A DNA stretch of 64,000 nucleotides from positions 124,001 to 188,000 of the forward strand of contig CAVVMR010000014.1 in NCBI GenBank assembly GCA_963749515.1. Reading direction: 5' to 3'. Below, piece by piece: positions 20,752 through 30,462 of the stretch (its first letter is position 1; each line of letters begins with the position of its first letter). The DNA is from Gaiellasilicea sp963749515 (GTDB lineage Bacteria; Actinomycetota; Thermoleophilia; Gaiellales; Gaiellaceae). The notes beneath the pieces are model-generated. The model worked only from the letters and a program-made list of their open reading frames with translations. It searched no databases and was not told the DNA's origin. The translations under genes were made by a program, and so were the position numbers.

Positions 20752-21417
20752 ATGAGTGTCTGGGCCCTCCTCGTCGGCGCGGGGGCGGGCGAGCGGCTGG
20801 GCGACGAGCGGCCCAAGGCATTCGCGAAGCTCGGTGAGCTGCCGCTGCTCGCGGAGCCGCTGCGACGCCTCGACGAGTCCGGCTGGGTCGATGCGATCGT
20901 CGTCGCGGTGCCGGAGGACTGGGAGGAGCCCGCGATACTCCTCGCGGAAGAGCTCTCCGCCAGCAAGGTGGTCGCTGCCGTTCGCGGCGGTGCGACGCGC
21001 GCCGAATCGGTCCGCGCAGCGCTGGCCGAGGTCCCGGACGACGCACTCGTCGTGCTCGTGCACGACGCAGCCAGGCCGCTTCTGAGCGAAGACGTGCTCG
21101 AGCGCGTCCTTGCGCCCCTCTCCGAGGGCTGGGACGGCGTCGTGCCCGGCCTCCCCGTCGTCGATACCGTCAAGACCGTCTCCGGCGAGGCGATCACCGG
21201 GACTCTGACGCGTGAGACGCTGGTCGCCGTGCAGACGCCCCAGGCCTTCCTGGCGTCGAAGCTCCGCGAGGCATACGACGGAGACCTCTCCGGCGCGACC
21301 GACTGCTCCTCGCTCGTCGAAGCTCGAGGCGGGCGCGTCAAGTGGGTCGAGGGCGACCCGCGGCTCCTGAAGGTGACGACGAAGGCCGACCTCGACCTGG
21401 TCGCAACGTGGCTGTGA
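20752..21417 (+). CDS. ispD: 2-C-methyl-D-erythritol 4-phosphate cytidylyltransferase
   Basis: IspD makes CDP-methylerythritol in the MEP isoprenoid pathway. The 221-residue protein has the nucleotide-binding start LLVGAGAGERLGDERPK, then VVLVHDAARPLLS and the region around LVAVQTPQAF. Its length is normal. It follows carD by 19 nt. Its stop overlaps the GTG of the frameshifted HAD gene, after which ispF provides the next-but-one step of the same pathway. Confidence 0.95.
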   Translation: MSVWALLVGAGAGERLGDERPKAFAKLGELPLLAEPLRRLDESGWVDAIVVAVPEDWEEPAILLAEELSASKVVAAVRGGATRAESVRAALAEVPDDALVVLVHDAARPLLSEDVLERVLAPLSEGWDGVVPGLPVVDTVKTVSGEAITGTLTRETLVAVQTPQAFLASKLREAYDGDLSGATDCSSLVEARGGRVKWVEGDPRLLKVTTKADLDLVATWL

Positions 21418-21988
21418 AGGCGGTCGTCTTCGACGTCGGGGAGACCCTGATCGACGAGTCGGGGATGTGGGAGCGCGCCGCCGAGGTGCCGGCGTGCCCC
21501 GCTTCACGCTGATGGGCGTCATCGGGGGGCTCGCCGCGCGGGGAGAGCATCACGCTCGAGCCTGGGAGATCCTGGACGTCGAGCCGCCGGCGTCGACCTG
21601 GAACGAGGACGAGTTCTATCCAGACGCACTTCCGTGCCTCGGGCGGCTGCGCGCGGCGGGCCTGCGTGTCGGCGCCGTCGGCAACACGCCCGCGGCGACC
21701 GAGGAGCTGCTGCGTGCGCACGTCGACTTCGTCGGCTCGTCGGGGCGATGGGGGATCGAGAAGCCCTCGGCCGCGTTCTTCGAGCGAGTCGCGGCGGAGG
21801 CCGAGGTCGCCCCCGCTCAGATGGCATACGTCGGCGACCGCGTCGACAACGACGTCGAGCCGGCGCTGGCCGCAGGCATGACCGCGATCCACGTACGACG
21901 CGGGCCGTGGGCCCATCTGCACGAAGCGCCGGCCGGAGCGATCCGCATTCGCTCGCTCGGCGAGCTGCCGGGAGCGTTCGGTGGCTGA
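21414..21988 (+). pseudogene. HAD family hydrolase, frameshifted near the N-terminus
   Basis: GTG 21414 opens a reading frame encoding KAVVFDVGETLIDESGMWE, with the HAD motif I Asp, but it stops at about 21512. The rest of a HAD protein continues in another frame from about 21490 (AGVPRFTLMGVIGGLAARGE), with motif II VGAVGNTPAA, the motif III Lys in EKPSAAFF and motif IV YVGDRVDNDVEPA. Restoring one base near 21490 (for example GTGGCC instead of GTGCC) joins both halves smoothly. It is either a recent pseudogene or a sequencing or assembly error. A GTG at 21467 gives a product without motif I, which could not be active. Confidence 0.8.
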
Positions 21989-22463
21989 CCTTCGGATCGG
22001 CCTCGGCGTCGATGCGCACGCCTTCGAGGTAGGCGTGCGGCTCGTTCTGGGCGGGGTCGAGATCGATTTCCCGAGCGGCCTCGCCGGCCACTCCGACGGC
22101 GACGTGATCGCTCACGCACTCACGGATGCCGTGCTGGGGGCGGCTGGCCTTGGCGACATCGGCTCGCTCTTCCCTGCGGATGACGAGCGCTGGCACGGCG
22201 CGGACTCGCTGCTCCTGCTCCGGAGCGCCTACGAGCAGGTACGCGACGCGGGTTTCCAGCTCGTCAATGCCGACTGCGTCCTGATCGGCGAAGAGCCGCG
22301 GATCGCCACCCGCCGAGAGGAGATGCGGCAGCGGCTCGCTGGCGCGCTGGGAGTCCGACCGGAGCAGGTGAACGTGCGCGCGACGACCACCGACCGCCTC
22401 GGGTTCACGGGCAAGGGCGAGGGCCTCGCGGCGCAGGCGGTCGCGCTCCTGGAGCGCTCATGA
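21981..22463 (+). CDS. ispF: 2-C-methyl-D-erythritol 2,4-cyclodiphosphate synthase
   Basis: IspF cyclises CDP-methylerythritol 2-phosphate in the MEP pathway, as a zinc trimer. The 160-residue protein has the metal ligands Asp11 and His13 (GLGVDAHAF) and His45 in HSDGDVIAHALTDAVLGA. The C-terminal VNVRATTTDRLGFTGKGEGLAAQA is also typical. GTG 21981 overlaps the preceding HAD gene by 8 nt. The stop overlaps the next gene as ATGA. Confidence 0.96.
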   Translation: MADLRIGLGVDAHAFEVGVRLVLGGVEIDFPSGLAGHSDGDVIAHALTDAVLGAAGLGDIGSLFPADDERWHGADSLLLLRSAYEQVRDAGFQLVNADCVLIGEEPRIATRREEMRQRLAGALGVRPEQVNVRATTTDRLGFTGKGEGLAAQAVALLERS

Positions 22464-23176
22464 GGCTCTTCTCGCAGGCCGACCGGCCCGAGCTGCTCGA
22501 GCGGCGCGGTGAGCTGGGCGATACCTGGCACGAGTTCATGTACCACGACGCCGTTGCGAACGAGCTGTGGAATCGCCAGTACGAGGAGTACCCGGACCTG
22601 CAGCTCTGGCTCGTCGACGACGACGACCGGCTGCTCGCCGAGTCGAATGCCGTCGCGATCCCGTTTGGAGCGGACGAGCTGCCGGACGACGGCTGGGACG
22701 CCGCCCTCGGGCAGGCGTTCGAAGGCCGGCCGGCGAAGGCGGTCTCGGCGATCGCGATCACGATCGGAGTCGACCACCGCCGGAAGGGACTGAGCAAGAC
22801 GATGCTCGACGGGATGCGGAAGGCCGTCGCAGCCCGTGGGCTGTCCGATCTCGTCGCTCCCGTGCGGCCGAGCCTGAAGCATCACTACCCGCTCGCGCCG
22901 ATCGAGCGCTACGTGGAGTGGCGGCGCGAGAACGGAGAGCTGCTCGATCCGTGGCTGCGGGTGCACGAGAACGTGGGGGCGAAGCTGGTCCGCGTCGCGC
23001 CCGAGTCGATGCGAATCTCAGGCTCGATCGCAGAGTGGGAGGACTGGACGAAGCTGGCCTTTCCGGAGAGCGGCACGTACGTGGTCCCGGGCGCGCTCGT
23101 ACCGGTCGAGATCGACCGCGAGCGCGATGAGGGCGTCTACGTCGAGCCGAACGTCTGGATGCACCACCGCGTCTAG
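22460..23176 (+). CDS. GNAT-like acetyltransferase family protein
   Basis: The 238-residue protein has a central segment AISAITI-like (AIAITIGVDHRRKGLSKTML) that resembles the GNAT strand-loop-helix for acetyl-CoA binding (R-x-x-G). The flanking regions match nothing I can name. Tryptophan and acidic residues are abundant. It is coupled to ispF by an ATGA overlap, but no function in isoprenoid synthesis is implied. Its 3' end overlaps that of the convergent mutY by 4 nt. Confidence 0.7.
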   Translation: MRLFSQADRPELLERRGELGDTWHEFMYHDAVANELWNRQYEEYPDLQLWLVDDDDRLLAESNAVAIPFGADELPDDGWDAALGQAFEGRPAKAVSAIAITIGVDHRRKGLSKTMLDGMRKAVAARGLSDLVAPVRPSLKHHYPLAPIERYVEWRRENGELLDPWLRVHENVGAKLVRVAPESMRISGSIAEWEDWTKLAFPESGTYVVPGALVPVEIDRERDEGVYVEPNVWMHHRV

Positions 23177-23922
23177 ACCGGCAGGCGTACCAGCTCGCCC
23201 GCCTGCTCGATCAGGCCGTCTCGCAGAAGCGAGTCGACTGCCTCGCGGTCGAGCGTCTCCAACCGCCGCGGTGCGGCGGCGACCTCACGCAGCAGCAGGG
23301 CCCGCCGCTGGCGGAACGAGCCCTCGAAGGGCGACTGCTTGCGAAGCGGCTCATAGCGGCGGCCGCGAGACGGGCACCCCTCCGCGAGCGGACAGGACTC
23401 GCAGCGCGGCACGCGGGCGAGACACACGGTCGCGCCGAGGTCGAAGAGCGCCTGCAACGCGTTCGGCCTGAAGGTATGCCCGGTGCGCTCCTGGATCCGT
23501 GCGACGTTGGTGTCCACCGGGAGGACCGGTTCTCCGAACGCCTGGTTGCGGATCGCCGCCGCGGTGTAGGGGCCGACGCCGGGGAGCTCGGTGAGATCCT
23601 CCGGCCAGCCCTGCTCGGCGATCGCGCATGCGGCACGGTGCAGGTTCAGGCCGCGGCGGTTGTACCCGAGCCCTTGCCAGGCCCGGATCACGTCCGCCGG
23701 AGTGGCGGCGGCGAGTGCGGCGGGTGTCGGCCAGCGCTCGAGCCACGCGAGATAGCGCGGGATCACCCGTTCCACCTGCGTCTGCTGCAGCATCACCTCG
23801 CTGACGAGGATCGCGTAGGGGTCGCTTGTCCGGCGCCAAGGGAGATCGCGTCCGTGCGTCTGGAACCAGGCTAGGAGCAGTGCTTCCACGAGCTCGAGCG
23901 TAGTCGAGCCGGCGGCCCGCAT
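23173..23922 (-). CDS. mutY: A/G-specific adenine glycosylase
   Basis: MutY removes adenine mispaired with 8-oxoguanine. The 249-residue protein has the catalytic Glu in SEVMLQQTQV, the helix-hairpin-helix LPGVGPYTAAAIRNQAFG, the catalytic Asp in PVDTNVAR and the iron-sulphur cluster ligands C-x6-C-x2-C-x5-C in CLARVPRCESCPLAEGC. The NUDIX-like C-terminal domain of E. coli MutY is reduced to a short tail. ATG 23922 is preferred; an upstream in-frame ATG at 23967 adds 15 residues not typical of the family. Confidence 0.94.
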   Translation of the reverse strand: MRAAGSTTLELVEALLLAWFQTHGRDLPWRRTSDPYAILVSEVMLQQTQVERVIPRYLAWLERWPTPAALAAATPADVIRAWQGLGYNRRGLNLHRAACAIAEQGWPEDLTELPGVGPYTAAAIRNQAFGEPVLPVDTNVARIQERTGHTFRPNALQALFDLGATVCLARVPRCESCPLAEGCPSRGRRYEPLRKQSPFEGSFRQRRALLLREVAAAPRRLETLDREAVDSLLRDGLIEQAGELVRLPV

Positions 23923-23991
23923 CGCCCACTTGACTTCCGTTGCCGAGCTTCGTACGTTCGCTGGCAAGACAACCGATCAGAGGTGAGTGCG

Positions 23992-24873
23992 ATGGAAAAA
24001 CGCATCATCCTGGCTGCGGGTCACGGCGGACCGTCGCCCGGCGCTCAGGCGCACGGACACAGCGAGGCGGCCGAGTGCATCGACATCGTCAACCGGACCG
24101 CCGACAAGCTGCGTGCGGACGGCCGGCTCGAAGTCGTCGTGGTCCCGCATGCGCTCGACCTCAAGGACGAGATCAAGTGGATCAGCGACCGCTTCGGCAA
24201 GAACTCCGGCTATGCGGCCGAGGTGCACAAGAATTCGTTCAACCCCCCGACCGCTACCGGGGTCGAGGCGTGGCACCTAACGGGATCGCAGGAGGGAAAA
24301 CGAAAGGCCGACATCGTCCTCAAGGAGCTCGCGCGGGTCTCTCGCCTCAAGAACCGTGGAGTCAAGAAGGACGAGGACTACAGCGGCGGAAGGCTCGGTT
24401 GGGTACGCAAGAACAAGCCCTTGGCGGGCCTCTTCGAGTGCGGGTTCATCACGAAGGACCACTTTCTCAACGACCTCTACGCAGAAGGTCTCTTTCGCGG
24501 CTTCCTGGCGTTGTTCGAGATTCCGGACACCGCAGCTCAGCTGTACAGGGTGATCCGGACCAACGGCACCCAGATCGGCGCCTTCCGAGTCCGCGAGAAC
24601 GCGTTCCGCGCCTGGCGCAGCGTCGACGGAGATGCCGTCATCCGCAACCGCGAAGGCCGGGACGTGACGGCCGAGATCGTCGCCGAGCACGGCTTCGCCG
24701 TCCCTGCACCTGTTGGCACGGGCGACGGTGGGGGCGACGCTGCCGCGCCGGTTGACGATGACTTCATCCCCCTGGAGCACCCAGTCGAGGCAGACGAGGA
24801 GCCGCCGCAGCTGGAGCCGGTGGACGAGGAGGCCGAGTCGTTCGAGGAAGGGCTGGTGGGCGCACCGCAGTGA
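23992..24873 (+). CDS. N-acetylmuramoyl-L-alanine amidase (amidase_3 fold), no signal peptide
   Basis: The 293-residue protein begins directly with an amidase_3 domain. Zinc ligands are His12 in ILAAGHGGPS, the Glu in GHSEAAECIDIV and the His in VHKNSFNPPTATGVEAWHL; the catalytic Glu lies in LFECGFITKDHF. Residues 185-235 form an unrecognised small domain, and the last 50 are very acidic. Such enzymes cut the amide between muramic acid and the stem peptide. ATG 23992 has an AGGTG site 6 nt upstream. The absence of any export signal is odd for a host wall hydrolase and is more like a phage lysin. Confidence 0.8.
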   Translation: MEKRIILAAGHGGPSPGAQAHGHSEAAECIDIVNRTADKLRADGRLEVVVVPHALDLKDEIKWISDRFGKNSGYAAEVHKNSFNPPTATGVEAWHLTGSQEGKRKADIVLKELARVSRLKNRGVKKDEDYSGGRLGWVRKNKPLAGLFECGFITKDHFLNDLYAEGLFRGFLALFEIPDTAAQLYRVIRTNGTQIGAFRVRENAFRAWRSVDGDAVIRNREGRDVTAEIVAEHGFAVPAPVGTGDGGGDAAAPVDDDFIPLEHPVEADEEPPQLEPVDEEAESFEEGLVGAPQ

Positions 24874-24880
24874 GAGTCGG

Positions 24881-26329
24881 CTAGTCGGCGGCCTCCGCGG
24901 GGACGCCGACTTCGCCTCCGTGCGCTTGCGGAGTCTCGACTCGGAGCAGCACTGCGGAGACCACGGCAGCGGCCGTCAGGAAGACGGCGCCGACCACGAA
25001 CGCGACGTGATAGCCGCCGTTGAGAGCGGCGAGCGGCCCGTGGTCCGACGCGAGCAGGTTCTCGTGCCGTGAGTCCGCGAGGCTCGCGAGGATGGCGAGG
25101 CCCACGGCGCCGCCCATCATGAACGCCGTGTTGACGACGCCTGAGGCGAGCCCGGCCTGGTCCGGTGCAACGCCGCTCATCGCGGCGAGGAGGATCGGGT
25201 TGAACGCGATTCCGGCGCCGATGCCGACGGCGATCGTCGCGGGGAGGATGTCGATCGCCCAGTTGCCGTCGACCGGCGTCCGTGCGAGCAGAAGGAGTGC
25301 GAGCACCATCAAGCTGAGCCCGGTGAGGAGCGGCGGCTTGATTCCGAAGCGCATCACGAGCCTGTCGGACAGCAGGAGCGAGGCGGCCCCCCAGATCACC
25401 GTCCCCGGCAGATATGCCAGGCCGACCTCCATCGGGGTGTACTCGAGAACCAGCTGGAGGTAGAGCGCCGAGAAGAAGAAGTAGGCGAACAGGCCGGCGG
25501 CCATCAGGATGCCGGCCACGTTCGCGGACGAGACGTTGCGGTTCCGGAAGAGGCCGAGCGGCATCAGCGGCGAGGAGATGCGCGCTTCGATCACGAGGAA
25601 GATCGCCAGGAGCGCCGCAGCCGCTGCGAGTAGGCCGAGAGTCTGGCCGGAGCCCCATCCCTGCTCGTTGCCGTTGATGATCGCGTAGACGGCGAGCATC
25701 AGCGACCCCGTCACCGTGATCGCACCGGCGAAGTCGACGCGGCCGGTGGCGGCAGGCCCGTGCTCGGCCGGCAGCAACCGCAGCGAGAGGATGTAGACCA
25801 GCACGCCGACCGGAAGGTTGACGAGGAAGATCCAGTGCCAGTTGAGCAGGTCCGTGAGGACTCCACCGGCGAGGACGCCGATCACGCCGCCGCCCGAGAG
25901 GACGAAACCGAAGACCCCCATCGCCTTCGCCCGGTCGGCCTGCTCGGTGAAGAGCGTCATCAGGAGCGAGAGCGCGACAGCAGAGACGACTGCCCCTCCG
26001 ATTCCCTGCACGGCGCGGGCGCCGATCAGCATTTCTTGCGAGTTCGCGATACCGCAGCCGAGCGACGCGACGGTGAAGAGGGAGACGCCGAGCAGGAACA
26101 GCCGCCGGTGCCCGAAGAGATCGCCGAGCCGGCCACCGAGGAGCAGGAAGCCTCCGAAGGTGAGCAGGTACGCGTTCACCACCCAGGCGAGCGACGTCTG
26201 TGAGAAGCCGAGGTCGTCGCGGATCGACGGCAGGGCGACGTTCACGATCGTGCCGTCGAGGACGATCATCAGGTCTCCCAGGCACAGCACGTAGAGCGCC
26301 AGCCAGCGGGTGCGGCTATCCATCGTCAC
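24881..26329 (-). CDS. MFS transporter, DHA2 (14-segment) drug:proton antiporter type
   Basis: The 482-residue protein has about 14 membrane segments. Family motifs are VLDGTIVNVALPSI in the first segment, motif A in LGGRLGDLFGHRR and a motif C-like FVLSGGGVIGVLAGGVL. These place it with EmrB/QacA-type exporters that use the proton gradient; the substrate is unknown. The ATG follows AAAGGAG by about 13 nt; a second ATG two codons on is possible. It is a single gene, convergent with the amidase gene and upstream of the copper island. Confidence 0.9.
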   Translation of the reverse strand: MTMDSRTRWLALYVLCLGDLMIVLDGTIVNVALPSIRDDLGFSQTSLAWVVNAYLLTFGGFLLLGGRLGDLFGHRRLFLLGVSLFTVASLGCGIANSQEMLIGARAVQGIGGAVVSAVALSLLMTLFTEQADRAKAMGVFGFVLSGGGVIGVLAGGVLTDLLNWHWIFLVNLPVGVLVYILSLRLLPAEHGPAATGRVDFAGAITVTGSLMLAVYAIINGNEQGWGSGQTLGLLAAAAALLAIFLVIEARISSPLMPLGLFRNRNVSSANVAGILMAAGLFAYFFFSALYLQLVLEYTPMEVGLAYLPGTVIWGAASLLLSDRLVMRFGIKPPLLTGLSLMVLALLLLARTPVDGNWAIDILPATIAVGIGAGIAFNPILLAAMSGVAPDQAGLASGVVNTAFMMGGAVGLAILASLADSRHENLLASDHGPLAALNGGYHVAFVVGAVFLTAAAVVSAVLLRVETPQAHGGEVGVPAEAAD

Positions 26330-26404
26330 AGCGAGCTCCTTTCGGGGTTCCGGTCTCGAAGGTTAGACAGGCGCGCGATCCGAGACTCATCGGTACCGGC
26401 GCGG

Positions 26405-26857
26405 CTAGTGGTGGCCGTGCACCACGGCGTGTCCACGGCCTCGCGCGATCAGGTACCGGTTGGCCGGGTACGCGACTACGCCCGCGACCAGGAGCGAGAA
26501 GGCGAGGCTGCCCCAGAAGAGGATGCTCGCGAGACCGGCCTCCATTGCCCCCGGGATGACGACGATGATCGTGTTGTCGACGATCTCCATGATCGCGATC
26601 GAGATCGTGTCCGCAGTGAGGGCGACGGGAATCGCGGCCGCGAGCGCGACGCCGCCTCGCAGGAGCGGGACCATGGTCAGCGAGTACCCAAAGAAGAACG
26701 CCAGAACAACTGCCAGCAGGATGGTCTCCAGGTTGCCCCATCCAAGTGCGGTGCCGATGACGATTCCGAGGACCTCGCCGATCGCGCAGCCGGTGAGGCA
26801 GTGGACGGTTGCCGAGAAGGCGAGGCGGTTCAGCGACCGCGCGCCGTGAGGCGACAT
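26405..26857 (-). CDS. DUF4396 domain-containing membrane protein
   Basis: The 150-residue protein has about four membrane segments and the DUF4396 signature HCLTGCAIGEVLGIVIGTALG. A second conserved stretch is DTISIAIMEIVDN, and the tail is His-rich (GHAVVHGHH). Its function is not established. The gene overlaps the csoR stop by ATGA, so it is co-transcribed from the copper-controlled csoR promoter, suggesting a copper-related membrane role. The conserved Cys and His residues could bind metal; this is inference. Confidence 0.83.
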   Translation of the reverse strand: MSPHGARSLNRLAFSATVHCLTGCAIGEVLGIVIGTALGWGNLETILLAVVLAFFFGYSLTMVPLLRGGVALAAAIPVALTADTISIAIMEIVDNTIIVVIPGAMEAGLASILFWGSLAFSLLVAGVVAYPANRYLIARGRGHAVVHGHH

Positions 26858-27141
26858 CAGGACTTGACGAGCCGGCCTACGGCGCCCATCAGCTCGTCGA
26901 GCCGGCCGGCCTGGGTGTCGCCCTCGCTCCCGACCACACAGTGGCGCACGTGATCGTCGAGGAGTCTCAGCGCCACGCTCTCCGTCGCGCTCTGCACGGC
27001 GTTGATCTGGGTGAGGATGTCGATGCAATAACGGTCGTCCTCGACCATCTTCGCGATTCCCCGCACCTGGCCCTCGATGCGGGCGAGACGCTTGAGCACC
27101 GCTTCCTTGTCCTGCGAGTAGCCGGGTGTCTGCGAGTCCAT
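26857..27141 (-). CDS. csoR: copper-sensing transcriptional repressor CsoR
   Basis: CsoR is a DUF156 four-helix tetramer that leaves its operator when Cu(I) binds. The 94-residue protein has the full Cu(I) set Cys39, His64 and Cys68, with the same spacing as the mycobacterial protein, and the core LKRLARIEGQVRGIAKMVED. The ATG lies 7 nt after a TACAGT -10 box, so the transcript would be practically leaderless. An operator palindrome lies between its -10 and -35, so it is autoregulated. Co-transcribed with the DUF4396 gene. Confidence 0.95.
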   Translation of the reverse strand: MDSQTPGYSQDKEAVLKRLARIEGQVRGIAKMVEDDRYCIDILTQINAVQSATESVALRLLDDHVRHCVVGSEGDTQAGRLDELMGAVGRLVKS

Positions 27142-27148
27142 GCTCTGG

Positions 27149-27177
27149 ACTGTAACATACCCCCATGGGGTATCCAA
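27149..27177 (-). promoter_or_regulatory. csoR promoter
   Basis: On the minus strand TTGGAT (27177-27172) and TACAGT (27154-27149) are separated by 17 nt. Transcription would begin 1 nt before the csoR ATG. The CsoR operator fills nearly the whole spacer. Confidence 0.6.
27157..27173. promoter_or_regulatory. CsoR operator
   Basis: ATACCCC-CAT-GGGGTAT is an inverted repeat with perfect 7-bp arms, matching the pseudo-palindromic G/C-tract sites of CsoR-family repressors. It lies between divergent csoR and copZ, so one site can repress both directions. Confidence 0.85.
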
Positions 27178-27190
27178 CGAGGGGGTCTTC

Positions 27191-27397
27191 TTGAGCGTCC
27201 AGGAGTTGCGCTACACCGTCACCGGCATGAGTTGCGCACACTGCACGGTGGCCGTGACCGAAGAGGTCGAGCAGGTCAGCGGCGTCAGCGCGGTCGAGGT
27301 GGATCTGGACACAAAGCTCGTCGTCGTGCATGGCGAGGGTGTCTCCGACGACGCTGTCCGCGAGGCGATCCGCGAGGCGGGGTACGAGGCCGCTTGA
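27191..27397 (+). CDS. copZ: copper chaperone CopZ-like heavy-metal-associated protein
   Basis: This 68-residue single HMA domain has the Cu(I)-binding motif GMSCAHC near the N-terminus and the typical end AIREAGYEAA. It should carry Cu(I) to the CopA ATPase encoded two genes downstream. The start is TTG at 27191, fixed by a GAGGGGG site 5 nt upstream; alternatives further upstream would run through the operator. Its stop overlaps the next start (TTGA). Repression by CsoR follows from the operator just upstream. Confidence 0.9.
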   Translation: MSVQELRYTVTGMSCAHCTVAVTEEVEQVSGVSAVEVDLDTKLVVVHGEGVSDDAVREAIREAGYEAA

Positions 27398-28217
27398 GCG
27401 AACGCAGAAGCACGATCGTCCGTCTGGCCCTCTTCGCCGTCGGCCTGGCCGCGCTCGCGGCCGCCGCTGCATTCGCCGGCCGCGCGAGCGGGATCGAGAT
27501 CGAGGAGGCGAGCGGCGACGCGATGGCCCACGAAGCGGAGAGTGGCGGTGAAACCGCGAACGGGCTCTCCGACACGGCGGCCGGCTTCCGGTTCCGGCTC
27601 GACGCCGGCGCGCTGCAGGCCGGTGCCCCCGCACGCCTGAACGTCACGCTCGAACGCGACGGCGAGCCGTTCACGCGGCTCGACGCCCATCAGGACGAAC
27701 CGCCGCTCCACCTGATCTTCGTCCGGCGCGACCTCGCCGGCTACGTCCATGTGCACCCGCGCCCGGAGAGCGGCGGGTTCACGACGGGCGTCACGCTGCC
27801 GACTCCTGGTTTCTGGCGTGCCTATGCCGACTTCGAGGTCGACGGCGAGAAGATCGTGCTCGGGCGGGACGTCTTCGTGCCCGGCGAGTTCACGCCACAA
27901 CGCCTGGCCGCGCCGCGCCGGACCGCGTCGGTGGACGGCTACGAGGTACGGCTGCGGCGCGGAGCCGACCTGACGTTCGAGATCAGGCGCGGCGGCCGCC
28001 CCGTGCTCTCGCTGCAGCCGTACCTCGGCGCAGCGGGTCACCTGGTCGCGATCCGCGCGGACGATCTCGCCTATCTGCACGTGCACCCGCGCGACGGCTC
28101 ACGGCCTGGCACCGTCGCATTCGAGGCCGAGCTCGAGCAGGCGGGCCGTTACGCGCTCTTCTTCCAGTTCAAGCACGGAGACAGCGTCCACACGGTGCCG
28201 TTCACGCTGGTGGCGTC

Positions 28218-28221
<4 letters not shown>
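27394..28221 (+). CDS. exported copper-island protein with two HVHP motifs
   Basis: The 275-residue protein has an N-terminal signal or anchor segment (IVRLALFAVGLAALAAAAAF). The outer part appears to contain two beta-rich domains. Each carries the same motif: YVHVHPRPESGG in the first and YLHVHPRDGS in the second, with another His-containing stretch FFQFKHGDSVHTVPF at the end. Proteins with this pattern occur next to copper genes in actinobacteria, usually unnamed. Binding of copper outside the membrane is inferred. The TTG start overlaps the copZ stop (TTGA) and its stop overlaps copA. Confidence 0.8.
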
Positions 28222-30452
<2,231 letters not shown>

Positions 30453-30462
30453 ACTCAGGAGC

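Noticed and set aside
21467..21988. Intact HAD hydrolase starting at GTG 21467
   Set aside because: This version lacks motif I with the catalytic Asp, which is found in the other frame just upstream; the gene is better described as frameshifted.
23173..24873. Prophage remnant around the amidase gene
   Set aside because: No integrase, portal, capsid or holin gene and no attachment repeats were seen; neighbours are mutY and an exporter.
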